Assembly: GCA_009363875.1 (NCBI GenBank)
Contig: CM018685.1
Coordinates: 55,501,087 to 55,565,086, forward strand
Origin: Mikania micrantha
Lineage: Eukaryota > Streptophyta > Magnoliopsida > Asterales > Asteraceae
Length of the DNA: 64,000 bases
Reading direction: 5' to 3'
Part shown: piece after piece, positions 11,057 to 21,243 of the stretch
Position numbering within the stretch: the first letter of the stretch is position 1
Layout of the letters: each line of letters opens with the position of its first letter
Translations under genes and position numbers: made by a program
The notes under the pieces: generated by a model
Databases searched by the model: none
What the model saw: only the letters and a program-made list of their open reading frames with translations
Told to the model about the DNA's origin: nothing

Positions 11057-13555
11057 TTATATATCTTTGATCAACTTCTTCATGAGACGAAAATATGCAA
11101 TCTTCCATGATGTGCTAGCTATAAGTGGAGCCACAATGATCCAGAATCCAATAACAAATCCAACCACTATGCTAAGAGCTAACACCCAGTCTACTCCACG
11201 TGATCCATCGTTTTCTTTTGAGTCTTTTATTGTATCACATTCTTTAACTGGAACGCAACCATTGGTTAGAGGAGGTCCACAGAGTCTGTTTCCTAAGAAG
11301 CTAGACTCATTGAAGCTCTGAAGCTGAGTACTTGTTGGAACTTTTCCTATCAAATTGTTGTAGGACACATTAAAACTATTCAAGAAATTCAACCTTGACA
11401 AGCTCATAGGAAGTTCTTTCGAAAGCTTGTTTACTGATAAATCTAAAGATTCAAGTGATTTCATTTCTCCAATTTGATCCGGAATCTTTCCTGTCAGTTG
11501 ATTTCTTGATAGATTCAACGATTTTAGCTCACGAAGGGCCATAAGTTCACTAGGGATCTGTCCAGAAAAATTGTTGCTCGAAAGGTCCAAAATCATAACC
11601 AACCCCAGAAAATCTTCGTATGTATCCTCTCGTCCCTTCATCACCAATAAATCACTGACAATAAATTTCCCAAAATACAAAGAGAATGAAAACTGAACCT
11701 CTAAGTTAGGTTCTTTGCCAGAAAGGATACTGAAGTTGTTGAAGCATCTTGGAATATTCCCAGATAGATTATTATGAGCAAGATCCAAGATATGAGCATG
11801 TGATAGATGACATAGCTGGTGAGGAATGTTTCCATGAAAATGGTTAGATCTAAGGTTGAGAATTTTCAAAAAAGTGAGCGTTGTTCCAATCCATGTTGGA
11901 ATACTTCCAACAAGCTCATTTCTGCCTAGTTGAAGGATCTTTAAGTTTGACAAATTCATTAAAGAAGAAGGTAATTTTCCAGAGATATTATTTCCATGCA
12001 TGTTCAATAATTTTAAGGAAGGTATATAACCCAATGTTCTTGGAATTTCACCAGAAAAATTATTAGTCTTTAAGTTTAAGTATACCAAACTCGGCCACTT
12101 GTCCCAGCATTCCGGAATGACACCCGAAAAATGATTATTTCCCAAATCAAGAGCTTCTATCTTTTTCGTACCATTGGAACACAACAATGGTTGTAATGAT
12201 CCCCAAAACTCATTAGAGCTTAAATCAAACACCTTGAGTGTCACAGGAATATCCGAAAACCTTAACATGCCTTGGAACTGATTGTCAGACATGACTAAAT
12301 AGGTTAGATTTGGGGGCAAGCACCAAAATGATTTAGTTAAGTTTCCACCTAACATGTTCCCCCACATATCAAGTGCTTTCAAGGAAGTTATATTACCCAA
12401 TGTTATTGGAAACTCACCAGACAAATTATTGTTCCATAAAGCTAAATAATATAAGCTCGACCACTTGTCCCAACAATCTGGAATAACACCCGACAATCGA
12501 TTATTTCCCAAATCAAGAACTCGTGTCATGTTCATACCATTGGAACACACTAACTTATGTAACGATCCCTTAAAAAAATTATCTGATAGTGCCAAATATT
12601 TTGGAGATGAACCATTTGAGGGAGAAGGCAATTCCCCCCAAAAATTATTAGACCTTAAGTCGAGTGAGTCAAGGGTCTGTGGGATATCCAAAAAAATTCC
12701 TTGGAAATGATTATGTGACAGTGAAAGTACCTGAAGATGAGGTAGTTTTAAACCTAGGTTTTCATGTAGTCTACCTTTGAGTTGATTGTGATCAAGAAAC
12801 ACTAGTTCTAAAGATGAACAGTTATAAAAAGATGGCGGGATGGTACCAGTAAGGTTGTTATCATGCACTGCAATTGTTCTTAGGTTAGTCAGTCGTTGGA
12901 ATACGTCAGGAATGCTTCCACCAAGTTGACAATTGCCCAGATAAAGTGTTTCAAGCAATGTGAGATTTGAGATGATTGGTGGAATACCGCCTTCTAGAAT
13001 GTTCTTTTGAAGGAAAACTATTTCTAACTTGCGCAGTAAACCAATTCCATCTGGGATCTTACCAACTAGATTGTTGTAACCCAAGATTAGGAATTCAAGG
13101 TTGGAGCAATTCATGATGGTGGCCGGAATGTTTCCCGTGAAAGAGTTGTTATTAAGATGTAGTACTTGTAATCTAAAGAGACGCCCGGTTTCAGGAGGAA
13201 TTTCACCGGAAAATGAGTTGTTAGAAAGCACAAAAATCCTTAGAAAACTTAGATTTCCAACTGAAGGTGACAACGTACCAACCAAACCACTGGATGAGAG
13301 GTCCAAGATGAAGACTCTATGGTGGCGCGAACCACAGGTAACACCTTGCCATTGGCAGAAGTTGGTTACGGAATGGTTCCATGAGGTCATGACACCTTGT
13401 GGATCAACTTTAATCATGGATTTGATGGCTAGCAACGCCAGATGATCGCCCGTGGGCGCAACCGCAGCATGGGTAAGTGTGAAAAATGCTACAAATTGCA
13501 TCAAAATGGCAAAGAGAAATGGTGGAAGAAAACGTGAGAGCCTTTTGGCATTCAT
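11057..13555 (-). CDS. LRR receptor-like protein, chimeric (RLP1)
   Basis: An 832-codon intact frame. Residues 1-31 form a signal peptide. Residues 36-76 are an LRR N-cap with the paired cysteines of NFCQWQGVTC. About 25 leucine-rich repeats of the LxGxIP type follow, then an island near 610-650, four more repeats, a C-cap with NRLCGPP (756-762), a transmembrane helix at about 789-813 and a short basic tail without a kinase. This is the layout of plant RLPs, plasma-membrane receptors that signal through partners such as SOBIR1 and BAK1. The N-terminal third (to about residue 275) reads like subfamily XII receptor kinases (LALLAIKSMI, RHHRVFILDL, ENLGLKLPHLQ). The remainder reads like EIX/Ve-type RLPs (LDLGNN..SGVIPDCWDKW, STQLQSF). 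Two internal blocks, about 335-400 and 458-522, are duplicates. The first ATG gives the signal peptide. Ligand unknown. Confidence 0.9.
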   Translation of the reverse strand: MNAKRLSRFLPPFLFAILMQFVAFFTLTHAAVAPTGDHLALLAIKSMIKVDPQGVMTSWNHSVTNFCQWQGVTCGSRHHRVFILDLSSSGLVGTLSPSVGNLSFLRIFVLSNNSFSGEIPPETGRLFRLQVLHLNNNSFTGNIPATIMNCSNLEFLILGYNNLVGKIPDGIGLLRKLEIVFLQKNILEGGIPPIISNLTLLETLYLGNCQLGGSIPDVFQRLTNLRTIAVHDNNLTGTIPPSFYNCSSLELVFLDHNQLKGRLHENLGLKLPHLQVLSLSHNHFQGIFLDIPQTLDSLDLRSNNFWGELPSPSNGSSPKYLALSDNFFKGSLHKLVCSNGMNMTRVLDLGNNRLSGVIPDCWDKWSSLYYLALWNNNLSGEFPITLGNITSLKALDMWGNMLGGNLTKSFWCLPPNLTYLVMSDNQFQGMLRFSDIPVTLKVFDLSSNEFWGSLQPLLCSNGTKKIEALDLGNNHFSGVIPECWDKWPSLVYLNLKTNNFSGEIPRTLGYIPSLKLLNMHGNNISGKLPSSLMNLSNLKILQLGRNELVGSIPTWIGTTLTFLKILNLRSNHFHGNIPHQLCHLSHAHILDLAHNNLSGNIPRCFNNFSILSGKEPNLEVQFSFSLYFGKFIVSDLLVMKGREDTYEDFLGLVMILDLSSNNFSGQIPSELMALRELKSLNLSRNQLTGKIPDQIGEMKSLESLDLSVNKLSKELPMSLSRLNFLNSFNVSYNNLIGKVPTSTQLQSFNESSFLGNRLCGPPLTNGCVPVKECDTIKDSKENDGSRGVDWVLALSIVVGFVIGFWIIVAPLIASTSWKIAYFRLMKKLIKDI

Positions 13556-13603
13556 TTTTAATTGGTAGTGAATTATGTGATAGTAATCTTCTAATCTTTT
13601 GCA

Positions 13604-13613
13604 TCTATATATA
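13604..13613 (-). promoter_or_regulatory. Candidate TATA box of RLP1
   Basis: TATATATAG on the - strand about 50 bp upstream of the RLP1 start codon. The implied leader would be short. Position and sequence fit a plant TATA box, but there is no transcript evidence. Confidence 0.4.
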
Positions 13614-14042
13614 ATATAATTATAAACCCTTAAACTTCCTCATAATTTGTAATTACTAATGTGGATTATGACGTGTGTGGCATATTCTGACTTCTTTATG
13701 TGATCACATTCTCATTCCCACCATTATAAACCTACATGCCGTGTAGTGATCATACCTTTTTCACAACACAATCTTGGTTTTTAAAGTTTTTAATACTTTT
13801 GGTTCATTTTAATTGGTTTTTAATACTTTTGGTTCATTTTATATGAGCAATTTGGAAATTTGGGGGCAATTTCATTCAATCAGGCATCAGCTGGGACATT
13901 CCAATAATATATTTGTTTATATTTTTCATACTTTTGGTTATTTTTTTTAATTTTTTCCTATTGTTTGCGTTAAATCCATTCTTTTTTTTCATTTACTTTA
14001 CTTTTTAAAATATTTGTTTATGTTTTTATATGTTTGGATAGG
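13614..14042. other. AT-rich upstream region of RLP1
   Basis: No gene. A short direct repeat of TTTTTAATACTTTTGGTTCA occurs at about 13,780-13,840. Confidence 0.5.
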
Positions 14043-14405
14043 TAGGGTTATAAACAAACCGAACAAACATGAACAATATTCTATTCGTGTTCGTTTGTTT
14101 GATATTTACACAAACGTTTCACGAATACTAACCGAATGACATGTGTTGTTCATATTCGTTCATTAAGTAATTGACCTTGTTCATGAACATATATATTTTT
14201 TAGAACAGAAGTTAACATTTTCAATCTCAAACATACATAATAGTCTTATATAAATATAAAGTTAAGCATAAATGAACGAACACAATCTTTGTTTTTAACT
14301 ATACGAACGAAATTTCATTCTCATTTTCATTCGTTATTAAATGAACGAACATAAACAATTTCTCTCCGAATAGTTAGTTGAACGCTCAGTTCGTTTACAG
14401 CTCTA
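14043..14405. mobile_element. hAT-like MITE, 363 bp
   Basis: Starts TAGGGTTATAAACAAACCGA and ends TTCGTTTACAGCTCTA, which are inverted repeats with a few mismatches. The flanking octamers (TGGATAGG and TGGACATA) agree at five positions, so an 8-bp duplication is plausible but eroded. The interior is AACAAACATGAACA-rich and non-coding. It belongs to the same family as the fragment at 9083-9306. Confidence 0.5.
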
Positions 14406-14850
14406 TGGACATATTATCTTCTCGCTATTGTATTTGGGTGCATGTCCTTAATTCTTGTTGGCGAGGACTCATGTTGACGCAACCCACAAATAATCGTGTT
14501 TTGCATGCTGTAGCAGTTGGTTACATGAACCGGATGAACAACTATTTCCTATGCTTTTGATGTGGCAAAAATGGTGGAACAATGTTCTAGTAAGATAGTC
14601 GGTTAATAAAATAAGTTTGTGCAAAACATTACGTTTTGAAATATTGAGACTATTTAATTTGGATTGCCCTAAACTGCATACCTTCTGTATTAAGATTTTT
14701 AACTTTTTGGATATCCGAATTTAATTTGAGTGTTTAAGATTAGATACCACGAAATTTGGATATTCGAATTTGGATATATAAAATTTTCAAGTAATTGATT
14801 TTATTTTCCGAATTGGTAACATTCCTATTTGAATTTCGGATATTTAAATA

Positions 14851-14852
<2 letters not shown>

Positions 14853-14893
<41 letters not shown>
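14853..14893. repeat. (TA)n microsatellite
   Basis: About 20 TA units directly left of an inverted-repeat element. Confidence 0.95.
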
Positions 14894-14895
<2 letters not shown>

Positions 14896-15340
14896 AATTA
14901 ATAAAATGAAATCCTCATTTTAGTGTTAAAACCGTAAAAACTAGGCAATAATCATGTAAAAAAAGTTCTTTATTTTTGAAATTTTTTTTACATATTTGTA
15001 ACATTATTGTGCACATTTTTATAAAAAAAATAAAAAAAGCTTCGACCAAATATTTTTTTAATAAATATTTTATAAACCAATGTAAAACATGCGTAACGCT
15101 GCGTCAGATCTTACGAAATTTTTTTACGTTTTATTACGTATATTTTACATGGTTTTATAAATTTTTTTTTTAAATATCACGTCGCGCTTTTTTGATTTTT
15201 TTTTTTATAGAAATGTGCCCAATAGTGTTACAAACCTATAAAAAAAATTCAAAAAAAAACATTTTTTTTCATGATTTTTGCCTAGTTTTCATAGTTATTA
15301 TACGAAGAAGTGGTTTTCAAATTATATTTTCCCTATATAT
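14894..15340. mobile_element. Inverted-repeat MITE in TA-rich site
   Basis: The left 75 bp and right 75 bp are imperfect inverted copies that share AAAACTAGGCAA and ATCATG, with AT-microsatellite DNA on both sides. The centre is a T/A-rich hairpin-prone stretch without coding capacity. The superfamily is uncertain because the target duplication is masked by the TA repeat. Confidence 0.5.
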
Positions 15341-15640
15341 ATATAATTTATAAGTGATTAAACAAATAAAAAACAATTAAACAAATATTTATAAACATGT
15401 ATATATAGAATTTTAAGTTTTGAGTTTGGATGTTGTTTTTTAAAATTTTAAAAATAATTAAAAAAGATATACAAATATATATTTAAGATAGTTCGGCTAT
15501 TTGAAATATCTGATAATTTATAAAATAACTTTCCGAATCCATATTCGAAATTTTCGGATATCAAGATTTTCGGATATATTAGATTTGAAATTTTGAATTA
15601 ATCCATGTTCGGTTTCAAACTAGGATTTTTTTTCCGCTTT

Positions 15641-16028
15641 GTCTCCTACCAAATATGAGCCGCCGCCACCGGCCACCACATGTAGTTGTTTCATCTCTCA
15701 TCAATTCCTTGAAACCCCTCCATAAACCAACTTACACCACCACCACACCACCATTGTGCTCTCCCTTCAGTTACAAAATTAAATATGCTATATTCTAAGA
15801 TAGTGCTTAGGAAGATTCAAGTTTATGATTTCTGTTGGAGTTCATTTCTGCAAACACACCCAAAGAAGAGATTGTAATTGGGTTTTGAATATTTGCTTCT
15901 TGATTAGAAATAAAGGGAGAATTGGCTTAGGATCAACACATTGTGAATGTTTGAAAATATCTCTATCATCTCGTGCATCTCTACCCAGACGTCATTTACC
16001 AATAACCACAAAAACAAAACATCAGTAA
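15641..16028 (+). other. Unidentified less AT-rich segment
   Basis: Two short open frames (from 15,654 with MSRRHRPPHVVV, and from 15,825) lie in a segment with gene-like base composition, but neither matches a family I know. They could be a transit-peptide exon or relics. Confidence 0.2.
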
Positions 16029-16109
16029 AAATACTCCTGTTCAAAAAAAAAAGATTAGTAAAAGTACCTACAAATTATTGATTGAACCAAAAATCAATTG
16101 GCATGAAAC

Positions 16110-16306
16110 CAGTGGCGGAGCTTGGTCAACTTGAGAGGGTGAGGCGGAAAATTTTGAAACCCAGAATACATGTTAATTTTTTGAAGCGAGGGTGGCAAAA
16201 CCCCTATTCTTAACTAAAAATAGCATTTCAGCCGAAAAATTAACACTATGGACGGAAAAAGAGGGGGCACCCCCCCCCCCCCCGTCTCAAAGAAGCTACG
16301 CCCCTG
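16110..16306. mobile_element. hAT MITE (CAGTGGCGGAGC family), 197 bp
   Basis: Begins CAGTGGCGGAGC and ends GCTACGCCCCTG, which are inverted repeats. It is flanked by perfect 8-bp duplications CATGAAAC at 16102-16109 and 16307-16314. A 14-C run (16270-16283) lies near the right end. A second copy with its own duplication is at 59,361-59,589. Confidence 0.85.
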
Positions 16307-16384
16307 CATGAAACGTAACGATAACAATGCATATCGTCCTCAAACTTTGCATTAAAAGGTTCATTCATCGACGTTATACGTGAT

Positions 16385-16940
16385 ATAAACCATGGGCGGA
16401 GGTACTTTTTAGGGATCGATGTCCCCGGACAACATCGATTTTTCTGCGTATATGGACATTTACAAATGGTGTTTTTCAGTAACAACATCGGTTTTTGAAC
16501 TAGTGACAGCACCGGTTTGCAACGGCTAGTGTTGAAAGAATTTTTTCTTCAATGAAGCATATTAAAAAAAGAATTGTCGAAAAAGAATTGTGTAAGAAGA
16601 TATGAGATAAGTATCTGAATGATTGTAGCATTTGTTCAATTGAAAAATGGTCATTCTAACAAGTTTCGTGTCGAATATGTAATGCAACGTTTTCAAAAGA
16701 TGAAAACCAGTAAGTAACAACTTTATTTTTTTTTGTTAATTTGTAAAGATTATCGAATTTATATCATGTGTTTTTTTAATTTCTATTCACGATTTTATTT
16801 GATCGTTTTTTAATATGTGATGTGCATTACCCTACCCAAACGGTAAAACCGACCCGGAAAATTTAAGTCCAGTACTATAAAACTAAACATACAAATATAG
16901 TGACATCATTAGAAAAAAATCATGAATCCGCCACTAAATA
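16385..16940 (+). pseudogene. hAT transposase C-terminal relic
   Basis: At 16,518-16,600 the frame reads ATASVERIFSSMKHIKKRI, the signature of the hAT dimerisation domain at the transposase C-terminus. After a frameshift it continues DKYLNDCSICSIEK and finally VMQRFQKMKTSK followed by a stop, all in the order expected of the family. The upstream catalytic region is missing. A CCGCCACT end near 16,930 resembles the CAGTGGCGGA terminus of the two hAT MITEs in this window, so the relic may come from their source lineage. That link is inference. Confidence 0.75.
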
Positions 16941-17100
16941 CAAACAATAATTTTAAAGTTGTTACTTATTAAAAGCGAATCTGAATGTGGGGATGGTTGA
17001 TTTCTTTATTTCAAATTTTATTTAGTTAAAAGTTAAAAATATCAAAATGATCCTGCATTTAACCATTAACAATGTCAAAGTATTTGACCATAGATGAAAG

Positions 17101-17530
17101 TAGGGGTGTAAACGAGCTGAGCAGATCCCGACCTCGTTAAGGCTCGAGATCGATCTCGGCACGTTAAGAGCTTTATTTACTAAGCTCGAGCTCGGCTCGT
17201 TAGAAAATTTTTAGGCTTGAGCTCGGCTCGACTCATTTATATTTTATCTATTTAATTTATTTACTTTAATTACTAATTTAATTATATTTCTAATTATATT
17301 TTCTAAATTTAACATAAAATATTTGATTTAAATATATTTATCATGATTTTATATATATAAAGAATTAATTTTATAAATAAACACTTGATATAATAAATAA
17401 AAATTATACAAACAAAAAGCTCGTTAAGGCTCGCGAGCCGGCTCGAGCTCGATATGTAAAGCTCGAGCTCGGGCTCGATAACTAAACGAGCCACACTTTT
17501 GGGCTCGGGCTCGGGCTCGTTAAACTTTTT
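17101..17530. mobile_element. MITE-like TAGGGGTGTAAACGAGCT element
   Basis: Starts TAGGGGTGTAAACGAGCT and contains GAGCTCGGCTCG repeats at both ends in opposite orientation around an AT-rich centre. The right terminus (expected CACCCCTA) is missing, so it is truncated. No target duplication seen. Confidence 0.45.
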
Positions 17531-17589
17531 ACGGATCCGATACCGATCCGATACTGGTACGGGGGGTGATATGGGTCCCTCCCCCTACA

Positions 17590-17991
17590 GGTGATGGACG
17601 TAGACGATGGCGTGTGAGTTAGACAGGGAGGTGAGGGTGCTGGTGGTGAGGGGGACGACGATGGTTTGGCTGGTGATGGTGAGGGTGGCGGGGGTGATGA
17701 GGAGGGTGGGGGGAGGCCGGAGGCGCTCACTACGTCCCGCAGCATCCGCAGCGGAGATACCATACGGTGAGGCTTCCGTCACGCCTCAAGACGATATTGC
17801 AGGATCTTTCTGCACAATCCAGGGAGCACGATCGGATCTTGGCTCGGCTGAGCGATATGCTATGCTGGATGATCGATCGCGAGATCGAGAGGCCCAGGCA
17901 GGCTATGATCGATCGCGAGATCGAGAGGTCCAGGCAGGCTGGTATCGAGCCTCCTCCCCTTCCGCCATCACCTCCCCGACAGGATCCGTAG
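17590..17991 (+). pseudogene. Unidentified relic with Gly/Asp-rich linker and REIER repeat
   Basis: GC-rich island. One frame gives a GEG/DD-rich acidic linker; a second frame, open to the TAG at 17,989-17,991, encodes RLKTILQDLSAQSREHDRIL, then two 12-codon copies of MIDREIERxRQA (17,869-17,940), then a proline-rich end. I do not recognise the family. The layout (linker, charged helix, proline tail) would fit the C-terminus of a transposon-borne protein, but that is a guess. A T-rich stretch resembling a 3' UTR follows. Confidence 0.3.
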
Positions 17992-18176
17992 TTTATTTGT
18001 TTTTATTGTACTGTACAAACATTGTTTATGTATATATTGTGATTTGTTTTTATTGTTTGTTTATCTTTTTATTTTGTATATAAATTGTATTTGTTTGATT
18101 GGTTGTTAATTTTTGCAAAACAACAATAATATTAATGTAATAAAATTAATACTAAAAACGACAAACGTTAAAAATA

Positions 18177-18245
18177 ATTTATAAATGTTTAAATTATTAG
18201 ACGTTAAAAATGTTTAAATTATTAGACGTTAAAAATGTTTAAATT
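18177..18245. repeat. Short tandem repeat, ~28-bp unit
   Basis: About two and a half copies of a unit containing AATGTTTAAATTATTAGACG. Confidence 0.7.
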
Positions 18246-18620
18246 TATAACATTACAAATTTTATTTCAATTTAAAGTTAAAAAAAATTGTTGTAGACTT
18301 ATACGTGTCGTATAGTACCATACTATACGTATAATAATTCAATGTGGAGATGGGCCAAACAAGCCATTTTATTCAGAAAACCCGTATGCCACGTAGAGTA
18401 TCCTACGTGGCGTACAACACGAAATTTAACCAGTCACATCTCAGAATTTAAGGTTGCAGGCGTCGGAACATAGAGTTCTGTACGAGACGTACGACACACA
18501 AAATACAAGGTTGCAGGTGGTGTTGTACGTGTCGTAGAGACCTATACGGCACGTACTGAAAAAGGTGGGGTGTGTGAATAACCAATCCCTTATTAATTCG
18601 TGATCACGAACCTCACCCCC
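18246..18620. other. Non-coding segment, repeat-like
   Basis: Contains several TACGTGTCGTA/ACGACACGTAC stretches in both orientations and no coding frame. Probably repeat-derived; family not recognised. Confidence 0.3.
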
Positions 18621-19085
18621 TTTTTTTTTGAACGGCCAACAAACTTATTTTATTGAAATATAATACAAGAGAACGGAAGACTAACAAAATGTTAGTCCCA
18701 CCCCAAAGTTACAAAACATCATATTATGATCCACCTAATAAAATCATACATCCAAACTAGAAAGATCAAAATTATACCATTGGTTCCAAGTCAAAGAATT
18801 GAGCTTAGCCCTATTCCGCACCCATAAGAAAGTAAGAATTTTTATTTCCTCCATGATGTTTTTTACGAAGATAGGCTTTGATTCAAATAAAGCCTCATTT
18901 CGGGTCTTCCAAATGCACCATAAAGATGTAACAAACACCGCATGAACAATCTTCTTCCACTTTTTTGAGCCCTGATTGAATCTACTTACATCAACCAAGT
19001 CTTGTATGCTAAATAAGACCAGATTTGGTATTCTGCACCACCTTGATATCTTATCCCAAATATCTTGGGCCACCCTGCATGAAAT
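18621..19085 (-). pseudogene. LINE 3' end: C-terminal zinc-binding region and poly-A
   Basis: On the - strand a frame continues SCRVAQDIWDKISRWC and ends WNQWYNFDLSSLDV at 18,744, the tail of the zf-RVT (reverse transcriptase zinc-binding) region of plant LINEs. About 120 bp of 3' UTR follow and then a poly-A tract (T run at 18,621-18,629). The other side of the same LINE resumes at 30,379. The two halves join exactly across the gypsy insertion, where EHIFIS is followed by SCRVAQ. Confidence 0.85.
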
Positions 19086-21180
19086 TGTCACACCCCCACC
19101 CCTCGCCACCTCGTGCCTGGTCTGACGTCACCGAACCGGTTGCGGAAGCATAGTGGTGATGTCTCCGAGGTGAGGGGTGACTTACTTGAACCGATATCAT
19201 AAGCACACAGATTAACTTAAAGTAAACTTATTACAAGGATGTCGCAATCACAATTACATTACAGCTATATTTATTTAATTACAATATTAATTATACAAGT
19301 GCAAATATCCCAAAAGTGCATCCTCACCGCCTATTACTGTTTACCTGCAAAAAAATGTTTGAGTTTGAAACGTCAGAACAAAGCTGGTGAGTTTGACAGT
19401 TCAATTTAAAACAATATGATATGATAAGCACGTTCTCTAAAGTTCAGTTCCGGATAACCATGGGACCCGTATCTAGTTCCTTTCGGACGTCTAGTTCAGT
19501 TCTCAAGATATTACCCGTCGGTACATATCTTAGTGCCTCATTATCTTAATGTCTATCATACCATTAAGAAGTTCAGGAAACAGATAACAAACATTCACAC
19601 AAGGGGAGATGCAATCCTCCCAGCGAATGGGGTGTCAACCAATAGTACTATCAATGTTTTCTGTTCGGCCACACATGGGTTCACTAGATACAGTTCAAGA
19701 ATGAGGACTTTCAGTTCCATGATAGAGTTCAGTCTACAGGCAAAATCCCATGAAATCCCATAAAATCACATGAAATCACACAGATATCATTGATGCATAT
19801 CATATGTTCAGACAACAGTTTGCAGAGTTTCCCCGATGTTTATAAAAGATTAAAAATAAAAAGGGGTTGTACGAAACTCACGTGATGATATAAAGGTAGC
19901 AAAATCTCTCAAAGCTAACAACAAAGAGCTGATTCTGCATTTAATTATATTTAATGAATTATTTATGTTCTAGTTCACTGATTAGATCTTCCTGAACGTT
20001 CAATGTCAAAGACATTGCTGAGTAAATCATCAACTCGATATTAATTATGTATTTAATTAATTTAAGGTTATATCATACAATGTATGATAATGTAGGAACC
20101 TACATTGCATTAGATTCCTAATTCAAAGTTGATGACACTCTTGATTAATCAGAATAATCTCTGATTAACCAGATAGTTGATGTTGTTGATTATGATACTG
20201 TAACAGTTTCTAGATAATTTAATGGCTTAGGAAGGATCAATCCTTGTTATTGATTACCCAAATATCATGAGATATCACAATGTAGTATCATAATAGATGT
20301 AATAACCATGTTAAACATACTAATCTGACTGTTATCATAAACATCAGATAATCGTTCCAATGAGTATGTTAATGATTGTGATTAGTTTGAAACACATGGA
20401 TTTAACCTTGCATTTCAAGGATTAATCCAACTAATCACCTACATTGTTATAATGAAATGGGTTAAACCATTATAATCATAGTTATGGTTTCATGCAAACC
20501 GGACATTACAACGGATCAAAACAAGGATTTAACCGTTAGAACTTCATGTTCTTTGTTTATAATCAATCCTAGCCTTCATCTAGGCAGTAATCAACAATCC
20601 TAACTATGTCATTACGTTCAAAATCAAGATCTAATCAATCAAAATCAAACTAGAAGGTTTAAACGGATCATTACCTAATCAGACGGATTTCTGACTTTAA
20701 AACGATGATCAGAACTTGAAAACACGTTCACGGTTGCAATCGGTGGAGTCCAGTAGCTTCAAATATGAGTTTTGATGGTGAAAGTATGTGTTTTCGTCGT
20801 TTGAAAGTAGAACGGACGCAAGAAGAAGAAGAATAATCTTCTTGCATGAAATCTGATGAAGTAGATCAGATTTCTACACCGCCACATCCGTCGCGTACCG
20901 CGACCAGAAGCCCAAAAAGGCTTCGCGTACCGCGGAGGACTTCCAAGCCACCTCCGCGTACCGCGGCAAGTCCAGTCGACCAATACTTAGAAATTTTTCT
21001 TCGTTTTACGATTCCGGGCAATCCAGGACTCCGTTTTGAACACGGTTTTCGCCCACATTCATCATTTCTCACCTACTATCAACCTGTAATAATTACAATT
21101 GTTAAATCAACATGGATTTCTAGAACGATCAAATGTGCTCACGTCATTGATGACGTAAATTCTCGTATGCAACTGTCACA
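19086..21180 (-). repeat. 3' LTR of the chromovirus
   Basis: 2,095 bp. Differs from the 5' LTR at 19,377, 19,394, 20,814, 20,876, 21,053 and 21,122 and by one missing C near 20,950. Three GC palindromes with a GTACC core lie at 20,891-20,903, 20,924-20,934 and 20,954-20,966. The short open frames within are not conserved proteins. Confidence 0.95.
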
Positions 21181-21191
21181 GTCTCCTCCTG
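21181..21191 (-). other. Polypurine tract
   Basis: On the - strand AGGAGGAGAC directly precedes the 3' LTR, the position used for plus-strand priming. Confidence 0.8.
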
Positions 21192-21243
21192 TTAGAGAAA
21201 TTTCGTCCCGAAATTTAGTGAAGGCTTAAATTAAGACAATCTC

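Noticed and set aside
11881..13445. Antisense frames across RLP1
   Set aside because: Shadows of the repeat-rich receptor gene; no independent motif.
19533..19763. 76-codon frame present in both chromovirus LTRs
   Set aside because: Identity follows from LTR duplication; antisense to the element, no known motif.
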